Part shown: positions 23,302-33,800 of the stretch, piece after piece
Layout of the letters: the number at the start of each line of letters is the position of its first letter
Numbering within the stretch: the stretch's first letter is position 1
Assembly: GCF_025153475.1 (NCBI RefSeq)
Contig: NZ_JANZXA010000001.1
Span: 558,001 to 622,000, forward strand
Source: Novosphingobium mangrovisedimenti
GTDB taxonomy: Bacteria; Pseudomonadota; Alphaproteobacteria; Sphingomonadales; Sphingomonadaceae
Direction: 5' to 3'
DNA length: 64,000 nucleotides
Program-made: the position numbers and the translations under genes
Notes under the pieces: generated by a model
What the model saw: only the letters and a program-made list of their open reading frames with translations
Databases searched by the model: none
Told to the model about the DNA's origin: nothing

Positions 23302-23768
23302 TGGCATCGGTACGCGCGCAGATCTTCGCGGCGGTCAAGGCGAAGCTGGAGACCGTCAAGGCCGACCTTTCGTTCCAGTCGGTGCTGGTCAACCCGCGCG
23401 AGGAAGTGGGCGAGGACCAGATGAACGCGCTGCTGTTCTGGCACGGCGGCGACCTGGAGCCCGATGGGCTGACCGGCCATGTCGACCGGCGGCAGCTGGA
23501 ATTCACCGTGGGCTGGATGGTCCGCGAGACATCGGCCACGCCGGCGGAAGACCTGCTCGACGCGGCATTCGTTGCGGTGAGCGATGCGCTGATGAATCCG
23601 GCCGACATCCAGCTTTCGGGGCTGGCCATCGCCATCACGCAAGGGGCGCTGAGCGATCCGATGATCGGGCGCGCCAGATCCGGCGCGCTGATCCTGGGCG
23701 GCCAGGCCTGCGACTTCGCCGTCGAATACCTTGCCCGCGAGGGCGACGCATCAACCGTGAGCCCGTGA
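23301..23768 (+). CDS. Tail terminator (lambda U-like)
   Basis: 155 residues. The ATG at 23301 overlaps the preceding stop (an in-frame GTG lies just upstream). The fold pattern of alternating helices and strands with A-E-D-L-L-D-A-A-F-V-A-V near 100 fits the hexameric tail terminator that stops tail-tube growth. It lies in the Z-U order before the tube gene, as in lambda. Confidence 0.65.
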   Translation: MASVRAQIFAAVKAKLETVKADLSFQSVLVNPREEVGEDQMNALLFWHGGDLEPDGLTGHVDRRQLEFTVGWMVRETSATPAEDLLDAAFVAVSDALMNPADIQLSGLAIAITQGALSDPMIGRARSGALILGGQACDFAVEYLAREGDASTVSP

Positions 23769-23791
23769 GGGGCCGCAATCCGGAGACGATC

Positions 23792-23944
23792 ATGACGAAG
23801 AAGATCCCCGCCCACCGGGCGGAAACGTCGCCGCGCGCCGGCGGTGCCCACAAGATCGAGCAGGCGCCGAAGCACAAGGGGACGCGCCAGGCGGCATCGG
23901 TCAAGCCGGCGCCGCCTGCCCCCTCGACCCCGCCGGCCGAATGA
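23792..23944 (+). CDS. Small basic phage protein (50 aa)
   Basis: ATG at 23792 with GGAG 8 bp upstream; 50 residues, very basic at the N-terminus (M-T-K-K-I-P-A-H-R) and proline-rich at the C-terminus. It lies between the terminator-like protein and the tail tube gene, with a 26-bp gap to the latter containing that gene's ribosome-binding site. Intrinsically disordered by composition; role unknown. Confidence 0.6.
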   Translation: MTKKIPAHRAETSPRAGGAHKIEQAPKHKGTRQAASVKPAPPAPSTPPAE

Positions 23945-23970
23945 CCGCCTTTCCTGAAAGGACCTGAGCA

Positions 23971-25134
23971 ATGAGCGATTTCCTGACCCGCAACCGGCTC
24001 GCGCTGGCCAAGATCGAGACGACTTCCGGCACCGATGCCACGCCCGTGCCAGCGACCGACGCGGTGCTGGTGGAAGAGCCGCGCGGCACGCCGAACATGG
24101 AACTGGAGCAGACCGACGAAGTAACCGGTTCGCTCGACCATTCGCAGTCGATCGTCGGCGGCGGCTACCTGCAGCACACCGCGCGGTTCTTTGCCAAGGG
24201 CAGCGGCACGCCCGGCACGGCCCCGGAAAGCGCGCCCTACCTGCGCGCAGCCGCGATGGCGGAGACGACGCTGGCCGCCGACGAGAGCGACACGGCACAG
24301 GCGGGCGCGGCATCGACCATCACGCTGGCGGCAGGCGCGGCTTCGAGCGACCTGACCGGCTTCGTGATCGCGACGACGGGCGGCACCGGATCGGGCCAGA
24401 CACGCGTAATCACTGCCTATGACACGGGCACCAAGGTGGCGGCTGTCTATCCCGCCTGGGACACGGTGCCGGATGCGACGACGACGTACACGGTTTACGC
24501 CGGGGTGCTCTATGTGCCGGCATCCGCCGCGCTGGAGACGTTGACGCACTATCTCTACAAGAAGAATTCGGGCAGCGGGAACGCGATCCTCGAAGCGCTG
24601 GTCGGCGCCGCGGTGGACCTGTCCTTCGCGGTGCAGACGCGCCAGACCGGCAAGTTCACCGCCACGCTGCGCGGCAAGCTGCAGGCAGGAACCTCCGTCG
24701 CCAATCCGACCGGCGCCGTGTTCGACGCCACGCGCCCGCGCCCGCTGCGCGATGCCGATGCCGTGCTGGGCGGCAACCCGGTATGCTTCCGCAACTTCAC
24801 GCTCGACTGGGGCAACCAGATCGTCCAGGGCGACTGCCCGGGCGAGACGTTCGGCTATGAAGCCGCGCGCGTGGTCGACCGCCGCCTGAGCGGGCGGATC
24901 AACCCCAAGCTGGTGACGCTGGCATCGCGCGATGCCTTCGCCGACCTGATCGCGGGAACGACGCAAAAGCTGTGGCTGAACTGGGGCGAGACGGCGGGCA
25001 ACCGCGTCTCGATGTATCTGCCGGCCATCGCCTATACCGGAAAGGAAGACGACGACCTCGACGGCATCAGCGCCGACGGCCTGCCGTTCGAGGCCACCGG
25101 CATCGATTCCGGCGTGTTCCTGCTGTTCTACTGA
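23971..25134 (+). CDS. Major tail tube protein
   Basis: 387 residues, longer than lambda V (246). N-terminal and C-terminal parts (about 1-105 and 170-387) read as a tail-tube fold (A-L-A-K-I-E-T-T-S-G-T-D near 12; L-F-Y end). Residues about 105-165 are an extra beta domain with G-G-T-G-S-G-Q-T-R-V-I-T-A-Y-D-T-G-T-K-V-A, a recurrent insertion in phage virion proteins, likely displayed on the tail surface. Abundant product; a good AAAGGA ribosome-binding site. Confidence 0.85.
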   Translation: MSDFLTRNRLALAKIETTSGTDATPVPATDAVLVEEPRGTPNMELEQTDEVTGSLDHSQSIVGGGYLQHTARFFAKGSGTPGTAPESAPYLRAAAMAETTLAADESDTAQAGAASTITLAAGAASSDLTGFVIATTGGTGSGQTRVITAYDTGTKVAAVYPAWDTVPDATTTYTVYAGVLYVPASAALETLTHYLYKKNSGSGNAILEALVGAAVDLSFAVQTRQTGKFTATLRGKLQAGTSVANPTGAVFDATRPRPLRDADAVLGGNPVCFRNFTLDWGNQIVQGDCPGETFGYEAARVVDRRLSGRINPKLVTLASRDAFADLIAGTTQKLWLNWGETAGNRVSMYLPAIAYTGKEDDDLDGISADGLPFEATGIDSGVFLLFY

Positions 25135-25141
25135 GGCGGGC

Positions 25142-25765
25142 ATGACGACAAGCCGGGAAGACCTGCACCCCTGCCCGATCGGCGGCGTGACCTGGTGGCT
25201 GCGGACGCCCACCGTGTTCGACCCCGCGCGCATGCGGCGGGTGCTGACGCGGCAGGGCGTGCGCCGGCCGACGCTGACGGAAATGCGCGTCGCCTCTCTG
25301 GCGGGCATTGCCGCGATCGCGGAAGCGGTAGGGGATACCGCCGAAGGCGAGCGACAATCGGCGCTGCTCGAAGAGTGGTACGAGATCATCGTGCCGATCG
25401 ACGAGGACGACGTCGACGATCCCGATCCGGTAAGCCGATCGGCCGAGCTGGAACGGCGCAGGGCCGAGCAGCTGGACCGGCAGCGGGCGCTGATGGCGGA
25501 CGTGATCGCGATCGAGGCGAACCTGGAACGGCATCACCCGCCCTACCGCGAACTGGTGGCAGACCGGCAATACTGGGACGAAGTGTCGCAGATCGAAGTC
25601 GTGCGCATGCTGTTGCTCCGAAAGGACGATGAGCTGCTGGCGCGCGATCCGGACGGGATGCTGACGCAGGCGACCTATGCCTCGATTCCCGAGGGGCATC
25701 GCGGCTTGCTGGCAAAGTTCGCGATGGCGCTGCTGGCGCCGGACAAGGCCACGGAAAAAAACTGA
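25142..25765 (+). CDS. Tail assembly chaperone, unshifted product (G-like)
   Basis: 207 residues, ending T-E-K-N at the slippery site. Helical and acidic with D-E-D-D-V-D-D near 98. It lies between tail tube and tape measure, the invariant position of tail assembly chaperones in long-tailed phages. This zero-frame protein would coat the tape measure during tube polymerisation. The overlapping reading frame continues in the -1 phase. Confidence 0.85.
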   Translation: MTTSREDLHPCPIGGVTWWLRTPTVFDPARMRRVLTRQGVRRPTLTEMRVASLAGIAAIAEAVGDTAEGERQSALLEEWYEIIVPIDEDDVDDPDPVSRSAELERRRAEQLDRQRALMADVIAIEANLERHHPPYRELVADRQYWDEVSQIEVVRMLLLRKDDELLARDPDGMLTQATYASIPEGHRGLLAKFAMALLAPDKATEKN

Positions 25766-26082
25766 TCATCGCCGCCGCCTATGCCTTCGATCCGGAGGCA
25801 TTCGAGGGCGGCGAGGATTACACGCCCGCGCATCCCCTGCGCGGCGATACCTTCATCGGACAACAGCCCGCCGGCGTGCGCTGGCTGCATGTCCACCCCG
25901 ACTACATCGTCACCCCCGAATCCTGGGACTCGGTGCGCCTTGCCAGCCAGTGGCGTGAAGGCGTGCTGCCGGAAAGCGGCGGCGTGGGCGAGCAGGCCGC
26001 CATGACGGTCGCCTGCATCGAAGTGGTGCTTTCAGCCTGGTCCCGCATGCGAGCGGCGCGGAACCGCAAGGACAAGGAGTGA
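25142..26082 (+). CDS. Tail assembly chaperone, -1 frameshift product (GT-like)
   Basis: Shifting by -1 at A-AAA-AAC (25756-25762) joins the 207-residue G-like frame to 106 further residues ending at 26082. The extension is L-I-I-A-A-A-Y-A-F-D-P-E-A-F, then W-L-H-V-H-P-D-Y near the middle, then a basic R-N-R-K-D-K-E end. The extension has no good start of its own, carries a folded-looking domain and stops 5 bp before the tape-measure ATG. This matches lambda gpGT, where a few percent of ribosomes shift. Confidence 0.85.
25756..25762 (+). promoter_or_regulatory. Programmed -1 frameshift slippery site
   Basis: Heptamer A-AAA-AAC in the zero frame (GAA-AAA-AAC-TGA), an ideal X-XXY-YYZ slippery sequence placed one codon before the stop. 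The run is seven A residues in an otherwise GC-rich gene. GC-rich sequence downstream could provide a stimulating structure. Confidence 0.88.
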
Positions 26083-26087
26083 CGCAG

Positions 26088-28859
26088 ATGGCTCGATCGA
26101 CGGAACGCGCGATCAACATGGCGCTGCGCGTGCTCGGCATCGGCGAGGCCGAGCGCGACCTGCGGAAAGTCGGCACGGCCGGCGAGCAGGGATTCGAGAA
26201 AGTCGGCAAGGCCGCGAACGGCGCGAACCGGGAGATCAGCGAATATACCGCGCGGCTGAAGCGCGTCACGGCCGCCGCCAAGCAGGCGTTCGATGCGCAT
26301 CCGGACGTTCAGGTGGCGCGCCGCCTGGAGCCAGGCGGATACCAGGCGGCAAAGAACAAGTTCGTGCTCGACGCGATTGAGGCCGAGAAGAAGCTGATCC
26401 AGCAGGGCCTGCCCGAATCCACCGCCATCTGGGAGGCGGCCGCCGGCGGGGCCGAATCGTATGCCCTGTCGCTGGGAGCGGTCACGGCCGGGGCGACCGC
26501 CGCCGGAGCAGTACTGGTCGCGCTGGGCAAGCTCACGCTCGACGGACTGCAGGCATGGCAGGAGCACGAGCAGGAGCTGGCCGCGTTCGAGGCCCGCCTG
26601 CGCCTTGTCGGCAACCAGTCCGAAGCGACGGCAGGCCAGATCGAGGCGATGGCGGACCGGGTCGTCGACGCGACGCTGCAGACCCGGGACAGCGCGCTGT
26701 CCGCCGCGCAGGAGCTTTCGACGATTCCGGGCATGACCACGGAAGGTCTGGAAGCAGCGCTGGACGCCAGTTCACGCCTTGCCGATGCGTTGCAGACCGA
26801 TGTCGCCAGCGTGGTGAGCGACATCACCGCGCCGGCGATCCGCGCGCTGGTGGATGGTGACCTGGAGGACTTCTACAAGACCACCAAGGGCAAGCTGTCT
26901 CCCGCGTTGCAAAAGCTCGTGCTGGATCTGGCGGAAGCTGGCAAGACGGCCGACGCGCAGCGCGCTCTGGTGCAGGGACTGGCCGAAGCGGCGGGCGACG
27001 GGCCCAACGGACTGAGCAAGGCGACCAACCGGGCCAGCGATGCCTGGGACCGGTTCAAGCGTTCCATTGGTGGATTCTTTGCCGAACCGGCGGCGCGCGG
27101 CCTGGATTTCCTTTCCGATCGTCTCGACGCGCTGCGCGGCAACATGGAAGACACGGGTGCAACATGGGCCCGCATCCTGCCGACGCTGGTTTCCAATCCG
27201 ATACAGGGCGTCGGCCAGCTGGGAAGTCTGCTGTGGCGCACTCCGGACAAGAAGGAACAGGGAAGCGCCGGAAGGGCGTTGAACAGGCTGAGTTCCGCCA
27301 ACCAGGCCGCTGCGGCCCGCGAACAGGCCGCAGCCGCGCGCGCGCTCGAACAGCGCTATGGCGGAGACACGCCGAATCGGGGTCGGTCCGGCAAGTCTTC
27401 CGCCGAGCGCGAGGCAGAGGCGCGCAAGCGCGAGGCGGAGCAGGCCCGCGCATCGGCGGACAGGGTATCCGAAGCGAACGACAAGGTCATTGCCAGCTAT
27501 GACCAGCGGGCGCGCGAGGCCGAGGCCAAGATCGGCCTGGAAGGGGCCGCGCTGAAGGCTGTCGAGCGTGCGCAGCGCGTGGAGGCCGCGGTCCGGCGCA
27601 TTTCCACCGAGGAAATCGAGAAGCAGGTCGAGGCGCGGCGCAAGGAAGCAGCGGCGGCGGGCAAGCAGTTCGACGAGGCGCAGGCCACGCGGGATGCCCG
27701 CGCGGCGGTTGCCGAGAAGGCCGACGCGGTGCGCGATCTGGCCGAGCGCTATGAAGATGCCAACGAGGCGCTGGCCGAGTTCAACGAAGGGCAGCGCCTG
27801 GCGGCGCGGATCCTGGATGAGCTGAAGACGCCGATCGACCATATCAACGATGCGGTGGACGAGGCGATCGTCGCGCTTCGTCGGCACAGGATTACCGTTG
27901 ATCAGTTCGACCAGCGCATGAAGCAGCTGGCCTACGACATGGCCGATGCCCGGCTCGAAATGGACCACTCGCGGCAGGCCTGGATCGGCTTCGGGCAGGA
28001 TGTCGGCCGATCGTTGAGCGATGTCGTGCTGTACGGGGGCAGTGCGCGCGACGTGCTGCAGCAGCTGATCCGGCTGCCGCTGGAACGGCTGCTGCAGCAG
28101 ACCGTCGAGAACCCGATCGCCAACTTCATCGATACCAAACTGAACCTCAACCGCGACAGGAACGCCGCCGCCGAGCTGGTGAACCTGCCCAGGGGATCGC
28201 AGGTAGCCGGGGCGAACGTACAGCTGCTCGACGCCTCTGCCGGAAATGCGGCGGCATCGGTCACCAACCTGGCCAGTGCCGCGAACGGCGCATCGGCGGC
28301 ATTTGGCGGTGCACCGCTGGCGCTGTCGTCTCCCATGGATGCCCTTGCGGCCAAAAGCGATGCGGCGGGGCAGGCGCTGGGCGAGCTGATCCCGCTGACC
28401 GGCCAGTTCGGCGGCGCGCTGGGGCAGTTGATCGCGATGCTGGCCGCGACGGCAGGGGGCGGCGCCGGCGGGGTCGGCGGATTGATCAGCGCGGCGGGAT
28501 CGCTGATCGGCGGCGGTTCCGGGCTCGATGCCTCGGTGGCGCAGACGATCGCGGCGAACCCGGCGATCTTCGCATCGGGTACCGACAGGGTGCCGGTGGG
28601 CAAGCCGTTCTGGGTGGGCGACAACGGGCGCGAGCTGATGCAGTTCGACGGCGCGGGCAACCTGAGCGTGACATCCAACCAGAAGGCCCGGCGCTTTCTT
28701 TCCGAAAGTGGCGGCGGGGCGCCCACCATCGTCCAGCACATCACCATCCCGCCGCGCGCCGATCCGCGCCGGACGGCCGCCGGCATCGCGCGCAGCACGC
28801 AAGGCGCGCTGTCGCGGTCCAACCGCAAGGGACTGGCCAGCCCGGGAGACGACTGGTGA
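26088..28859 (+). CDS. Tail tape measure protein (lambda H-like)
   Basis: 923 residues from the ATG at 26088, which has AAGGAG 8 bp upstream (a GTG at 26079 directly abuts that site and is unlikely). Long helical and Ala/Glu/Arg-rich, with hydrophobic segments near 125-150 and 790-830 and coiled coils at about 415-600. The C-terminus ends with V-G-K-P-F-W-V-G-D-N-G-R-E-L-M, a common tape-measure end. By the rule of about 0.15 nm per residue, the tail would be near 140 nm. Confidence 0.93.
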   Translation: MARSTERAINMALRVLGIGEAERDLRKVGTAGEQGFEKVGKAANGANREISEYTARLKRVTAAAKQAFDAHPDVQVARRLEPGGYQAAKNKFVLDAIEAEKKLIQQGLPESTAIWEAAAGGAESYALSLGAVTAGATAAGAVLVALGKLTLDGLQAWQEHEQELAAFEARLRLVGNQSEATAGQIEAMADRVVDATLQTRDSALSAAQELSTIPGMTTEGLEAALDASSRLADALQTDVASVVSDITAPAIRALVDGDLEDFYKTTKGKLSPALQKLVLDLAEAGKTADAQRALVQGLAEAAGDGPNGLSKATNRASDAWDRFKRSIGGFFAEPAARGLDFLSDRLDALRGNMEDTGATWARILPTLVSNPIQGVGQLGSLLWRTPDKKEQGSAGRALNRLSSANQAAAAREQAAAARALEQRYGGDTPNRGRSGKSSAEREAEARKREAEQARASADRVSEANDKVIASYDQRAREAEAKIGLEGAALKAVERAQRVEAAVRRISTEEIEKQVEARRKEAAAAGKQFDEAQATRDARAAVAEKADAVRDLAERYEDANEALAEFNEGQRLAARILDELKTPIDHINDAVDEAIVALRRHRITVDQFDQRMKQLAYDMADARLEMDHSRQAWIGFGQDVGRSLSDVVLYGGSARDVLQQLIRLPLERLLQQTVENPIANFIDTKLNLNRDRNAAAELVNLPRGSQVAGANVQLLDASAGNAAASVTNLASAANGASAAFGGAPLALSSPMDALAAKSDAAGQALGELIPLTGQFGGALGQLIAMLAATAGGGAGGVGGLISAAGSLIGGGSGLDASVAQTIAANPAIFASGTDRVPVGKPFWVGDNGRELMQFDGAGNLSVTSNQKARRFLSESGGGAPTIVQHITIPPRADPRRTAAGIARSTQGALSRSNRKGLASPGDDW

Positions 28860-29512
28860 CGACGACCATCCTCGACGACGTGCGGCTGCCCGAGAAGTGG
28901 AGCAAGGGTTCGAGCGGCGGGCCCGAGTTCCTGACCGGGCTGGTTCCCCTTGCCGGAGGCGGCGAGTATCGCCCCCGGCGCTGGACCAATCCGCTGCACC
29001 GCTACGACATCGCGCACAACGTGAGGAAGCCGGAGGACATCGCCGAGCTGCGATCGTTCCACTTCGCGCGCAACGGGCGGCATCGCGGTTTCCTGCTGAA
29101 GGACTGGCTGGACTGGACGAGCGCGTCCGATGGCCAAAGTGCGCCGATGGTGACCGACCAGTCGCTGGGGACCGGAGACGGGGTTGAAACGCAGTTCCAG
29201 CTGGTGAAGCGCTATGCCGACGCGATCAACCCGTTCGACCGCCCGGTTGCCTTTCCCGTCGTCGACACGCTGCTGATCGCGGCGGACGGCACGCCGATGG
29301 CCAGCGGGTGGAGTGTGGAGCGCGGGACCGGATTGGTGACCTTTACCGCCGCGCCCGCGATCGGCGCGGTGCTGACGGCCGGATTCGCATTCGACGTGCC
29401 GATCCGCTTCGATGACGACTGGCTTTCGATCAGCTGGGATACGATCAATTCGCGGAGCGCCGGGTCCGTCCCGCTGCAGGAAGTGCGCGGACCGTGGCAG
29501 GTGATCTCGTGA
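28856..29512 (+). CDS. Distal tail protein DUF2460 (TIGR02217, GTA-like)
   Basis: 218 residues from a GTG overlapping the tape-measure stop by 4 bp. Family pattern: L-P-E-K-W-S-K-G-S-S-G-G-P near 12, R-Y-D-I-A-H-N-V-R near 50, and F-H-F-A-R-N-G-R-H-R-G-F-L-L-K-D-W near 70-87. It is the counterpart of the gene transfer agent distal tail protein, forming the ring between tube and hub. Confidence 0.9.
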   Translation: MTTTILDDVRLPEKWSKGSSGGPEFLTGLVPLAGGGEYRPRRWTNPLHRYDIAHNVRKPEDIAELRSFHFARNGRHRGFLLKDWLDWTSASDGQSAPMVTDQSLGTGDGVETQFQLVKRYADAINPFDRPVAFPVVDTLLIAADGTPMASGWSVERGTGLVTFTAAPAIGAVLTAGFAFDVPIRFDDDWLSISWDTINSRSAGSVPLQEVRGPWQVIS

Positions 29513-30375
29513 GCCGGCCCGGCACCCCCGCCGTGCTGACGGCGCTTTCATCGGGCACGCCCTTCGCCGCGGAATGCGTGATAATGGCGGCGCGGGACGG
29601 AACACGCGCAGGTTTCACCACGCTGGACGAGCCCGTGTACATCGATCTTAGCCTCGGCGCCGGGACGGACACCTGCGATGCCGACATGGTGCTGTCCGCC
29701 CTGACGCTGTCCGAAGGACTGGATGCCAGCTTCTTCGAGATGCAGGGCCCGCTCGGCCCCGTGCTGACCGGTCCGGAAGTGGACGGCGGCAAGTGGAACG
29801 ATGCCGACGCCTGGCTGGTAGCCGTTTCCCCGGGCATAGCCGGTTTCGTGCCGTTGATGTCCGGCAAGGTACGCGAGGCGCGCAGCGAGGACCTACGCTT
29901 CGTGCTAGAGATCCGAAACCAGGGCGATCTGCTGAACCAGGATCTGGGCAAGGTGCTGACGCCCTATTGCGATGCCGATCTGGGCGATGCACGGTGCGGC
30001 TATGCTCTGGTGCCGGTAGCCGCCACGGTGACGGCGGTGACCGACGCCATGCGTTTTTCCATCGGCTATTCCGGAACATTCGCGGACGACCACTTCAACC
30101 TTGGCAAGATAGAGTTCACCGGCGGCGTGCTGGATGGCGTGGTCGCGAAGAACCTGTTCGACTTTACCAGCGGCGGGGTGGGTGCCGGGGCCGTGGTCCT
30201 GTGGGAACCGTTGCCCGCGCTTCCCCAGGTTGGCGACCCGCTGGAGATCGCCATAGGCTGCGCCAAGACGCGATCGGCATGCCGGGCATTCCATGGCGAT
30301 ACCAGGCCGTTTCGCGGATTTCCCGACCAGCCCGGGACCGAGCAGTTGCTGCAGTATCCGGATGGTACCGCATGA
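29509..30375 (+). CDS. Tail hub protein DUF2163 (TIGR02218, GTA-like)
   Basis: 288 residues from a GTG overlapping the previous stop (GTGA). Typical features: a beta-rich N-terminal domain, the C-terminal C-x-K-T-R-S-A-C-R-A-F-H segment (about 249-260), and an F-R-G-F-P-D-Q-P-G end. Paired Cys residues near 158-170 may bind an iron-sulfur cluster, as described for GTA hub proteins and lambda L. It sits in the fixed DUF2460-DUF2163-NlpC-J order. Confidence 0.9.
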   Translation: MSRPGTPAVLTALSSGTPFAAECVIMAARDGTRAGFTTLDEPVYIDLSLGAGTDTCDADMVLSALTLSEGLDASFFEMQGPLGPVLTGPEVDGGKWNDADAWLVAVSPGIAGFVPLMSGKVREARSEDLRFVLEIRNQGDLLNQDLGKVLTPYCDADLGDARCGYALVPVAATVTAVTDAMRFSIGYSGTFADDHFNLGKIEFTGGVLDGVVAKNLFDFTSGGVGAGAVVLWEPLPALPQVGDPLEIAIGCAKTRSACRAFHGDTRPFRGFPDQPGTEQLLQYPDGTA

Positions 30376-30842
30376 TGGAAAGGCAACAGGACATCGGCGC
30401 CCGCATCGCTGCCGAGGCGGAACTGTGGATCGACACCCCGTTCCGCTGGCAGGGGCGCAAGAGAGGCGTGGGATGCGACTGCAAGGGGCTGATCGCCGGG
30501 GTGGCGGAATCGTGCGGACGGCCCGAGGCGGAAAGCCTCGAGGCGTTGTCGGGCGACTATTCCAACATCGTGGACGAGCGGCGGTTATTCGCCGGCCTGT
30601 CGCGGCTGTTCGACAGGGTCTCCGAGCGGCAGGCGGGCGACGTGCTGTTGCTGTGGATTGATGGGAAGGCACAGCACCTTGCCATCGCCGCACCATCATC
30701 GCGCCGTCCGGACCGCGTGATAGAGGCCATGATCGGCCGATTGGCTCGGGTGCGTCCGGGCATGGCGCCCTCGCATCGAGTGGTCGCGATATTTCGCTGG
30801 CGCCGCGATACGGATTGCGCCCGGGCGCGGGGGAGCGACTGA
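30372..30842 (+). CDS. NlpC/P60 tail peptidase (TIGR02219, GTA-like)
   Basis: 156 residues; ATG at 30372 overlaps the previous stop. The catalytic Cys is in G-V-G-C-D-C-K-G-L-I near residue 36 (usual form V-D-C-x-G-L), and the His in A-Q-H-L-A-I near 102. It would cleave peptidoglycan cross-bridges to help tail penetration at infection. It overlaps the J-like gene start by one base. Confidence 0.88.
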   Translation: MMERQQDIGARIAAEAELWIDTPFRWQGRKRGVGCDCKGLIAGVAESCGRPEAESLEALSGDYSNIVDERRLFAGLSRLFDRVSERQAGDVLLLWIDGKAQHLAIAAPSSRRPDRVIEAMIGRLARVRPGMAPSHRVVAIFRWRRDTDCARARGSD

Positions 30843-33800
30843 TGCCGATAGAGAAGATCGTCCTTACCGTCGCGCTGGCGGCCGCCAACTACGGGCTTCA
30901 GGCCAGTCAGCGGATCAAAGGCCCGCGCCTCCAGGATACCCAGTTCACCGGCGGCGATCCGGGTGCGCCGCGCTGGCGATTCTGGGGAACCTGGCGCCAT
31001 ACGTGCACCGCGATCTACGGCGAAGAACTGTTCGGCGTGGAGCGCGAGGCAAAGACCAAAGGCGGGAAAGTCAACAACACGACCTATTTCGGAAGCTGGG
31101 ATGTCGACGTGGCATGCCATGAGATCAGTGCGGTTACCCGGATGTGGTTCGATACCCACCTGGTCTACGACGTGACCGGCGCCGGGCCCGTCACGCCGTT
31201 CGAAATCGGCTATTCCGAAGTCACGGGAAAGAACGGGTCGACGAGCTTTCGCACCGTTTCCCTGCCAGACCACATGCGCATCTACCTGGGCGGCGAGGAC
31301 CAGGAACCCGATCCTGACATGGAAGCGGCGATCGATGCCCAGTTTGGGGAGGGTTCCACGCCGGCCTATCGCGGTACGGCGCATATCAGCTTTCGCGACG
31401 TTCCGCTGGAGAAGTTCGGCAACCGCATTCCGCAGGTAACGGTGGAGGCCATCCGCGATCCCGGCGCCACCTATCCCAAGCAGACCGAGGCGACAGGGAT
31501 TTCCGTCAATTACGCGGTGAGTTTTTCGCAAGACGGATCACGGCTGCTGCTTGCGGGAAACGGTCAATACGAAGTCTGGGACACCGTTACGCGCATACGG
31601 ATGATTTCCGGCCCGATGCCGGAGCTGCCCGCCACGGGAAGCCTCGCACCGGCATCGAATGGCGGATGGTACATGCTCTACGCCGCAGGCGGAAACTTCT
31701 GGGTCTATCGTATTGCTGCGGATGGGCTGGGCGTGGTTCAGCTGCTGACCTCTTCCGACATTGCCGTGGGCCAATCGGCCATAAAGTCATGCATCGACGG
31801 AGCCGGTGCAACGCACTGGATGACGATTCCCTATACGGTGCTGCTGACGTTCTTCTTCGACGGAGCGGAACTGACCACGATGGACCTGTGCGGCATCGCG
31901 TTTTCCCCGCAGGACCTGTTCAGCGATGATTATGGAGACGTATGGATCGTCGGCGCGCCGCTGGGCACGACAACGCTGTGCTATTTCTATCGCATCGTGA
32001 ACAATGGGCAGCGCGGTGGTCCTGACCTCATCGAGGTGATGCTGCCCAGCGAGTACGGAAATCCCCATGTCGTTCAGGCATGGCACTACAAGGATGCGGC
32101 CCATGATCATTTCGTGCTGGGCTGGTCTGATGCGAAGCTGCATGCGATCGACATGGATAACGGTTCGGTGTTGTTTTCCAGCGTCGGTGGGCTTCCGGTA
32201 CCCTATACAACCGGTGCCGGCGGCAACACGGTTTGGGTGAATGGCGGCAGCAGTGTCAGCGAGTACAGTCTTGCCGATTTCTCGCAAATCAGGATCTATG
32301 AAACGAACAGCAGCGACGATCCCTGGGGCGTGATCGATCATAGTTATGGCATTCCCTACGATTCCTCGACGCATGCGCTGCTTGCCCTCGACGGTGGATT
32401 CAACTTCACGTGGCTTTCGCTGGATCGCGTGGCGCCGGGGGCAACGACCCTGCGCACTATCGTGGAAGACATCTGCACGCAGGCGGGCATCGATTCGGCG
32501 CAAGTCGATGCGACGGGACTGACGCAGGAAATTACCGGGTTCGGAGTGACCACGGGCACGGGGAAGGACTGGCTGGAGCCGTTGCTGACGCTGTATGACG
32601 TGGACTGCCGGCCGAACGGGTTCGCGCTGGAGTTCGTGCAACGAGGGGGAAGCGCGGGCGAAACGATCGCTGCCGACGATTTCGCACGGCCGGGCGATGC
32701 GTCGGAACCGTTCAGCCGCACCGCGGGATCGGGCGGGACCGATCTTCCGCGCACGGTCGTGCTGAAGTTTGCCGATGCCACGGCGGACCAGCAGCCCAAT
32801 TCGGCCTTGTCAGGCCCGGTGGAGCGTGCGGACGGTACGCGGGAGCAGGTGATCGACATGTCGAACCTGGCGCTGACGCCCGACGAGGCCCGCCAGCTTG
32901 TCGCGCGGTATCACCGGCGGCTCTATTTCGAGGGCAGGCCCGCCGCCCTTGCGCTGCCGGCCTCCCGACTGACCCTGCAGCCGGCGGCGCGCCACCCGAT
33001 CGCGTTCGATACGGTGACGCGCGATGCACGGCTGCACAGCATGGTACTGGGGGCGGACGGGCGCATCGATACCGAATGGCGCGACGACGACCCGTCGATC
33101 GCGCTGCTGGACGGCGCCAGCGGGGCATCGCTGGACGGTCACCGCCCGCAGGAGATCGTGGTGCCGGCCTTCGCCAAGGGGTTCGTGCTGGACATCCCCC
33201 TGATTCGCGATGCGGATAGTTCCGCCAGCCCGGTCGTCTATGCCGCTGCCGCGCCTTATGCTGAAGGCGCCTTTACCGGTGCGACGATCTGGCGCGCGGT
33301 GAGCGGCGAATATACCGATGAGCTTGCCGCTATCGCGGCATCAGCCGCCGCCACCTGGGGCGTGACGACCGATGCGCTGGGCGACGTTGCAAGCCCCTGG
33401 GTATGGGATCGGGGCAATACGGTGAACGTGCGCCTGCAGTCCGGTACGCTGAGTGGCACGACCGGCGCCGCGATCGATGCGAATCCTGCGCAGAACCTGG
33501 CCGCCCTGATCGCCGTGGATGGCACGGTGGAACTGCTCAATTTCACGACGGCCACGCTGGAAGGGGATGGCAGCTATACGCTTTCCGGCTTCAAGCGCGG
33601 CAGGCGGGGCACCGAATGGGCGACGGGCATCCATGCCACCGGCGACGTGTTCCTGCTGCTGGGCACGGTTGCCGTGGCGAAGCCGCTCGATCTTTCGCTG
33701 GTGAGCACCAGCCAGAGCTTCAAGGCGGCCGCGAACGGACGCAGCCTGTCGTCCGCCTTCGAGATCCCGATGGACCCGTTCAATGGCGCAAGCCTGATGC

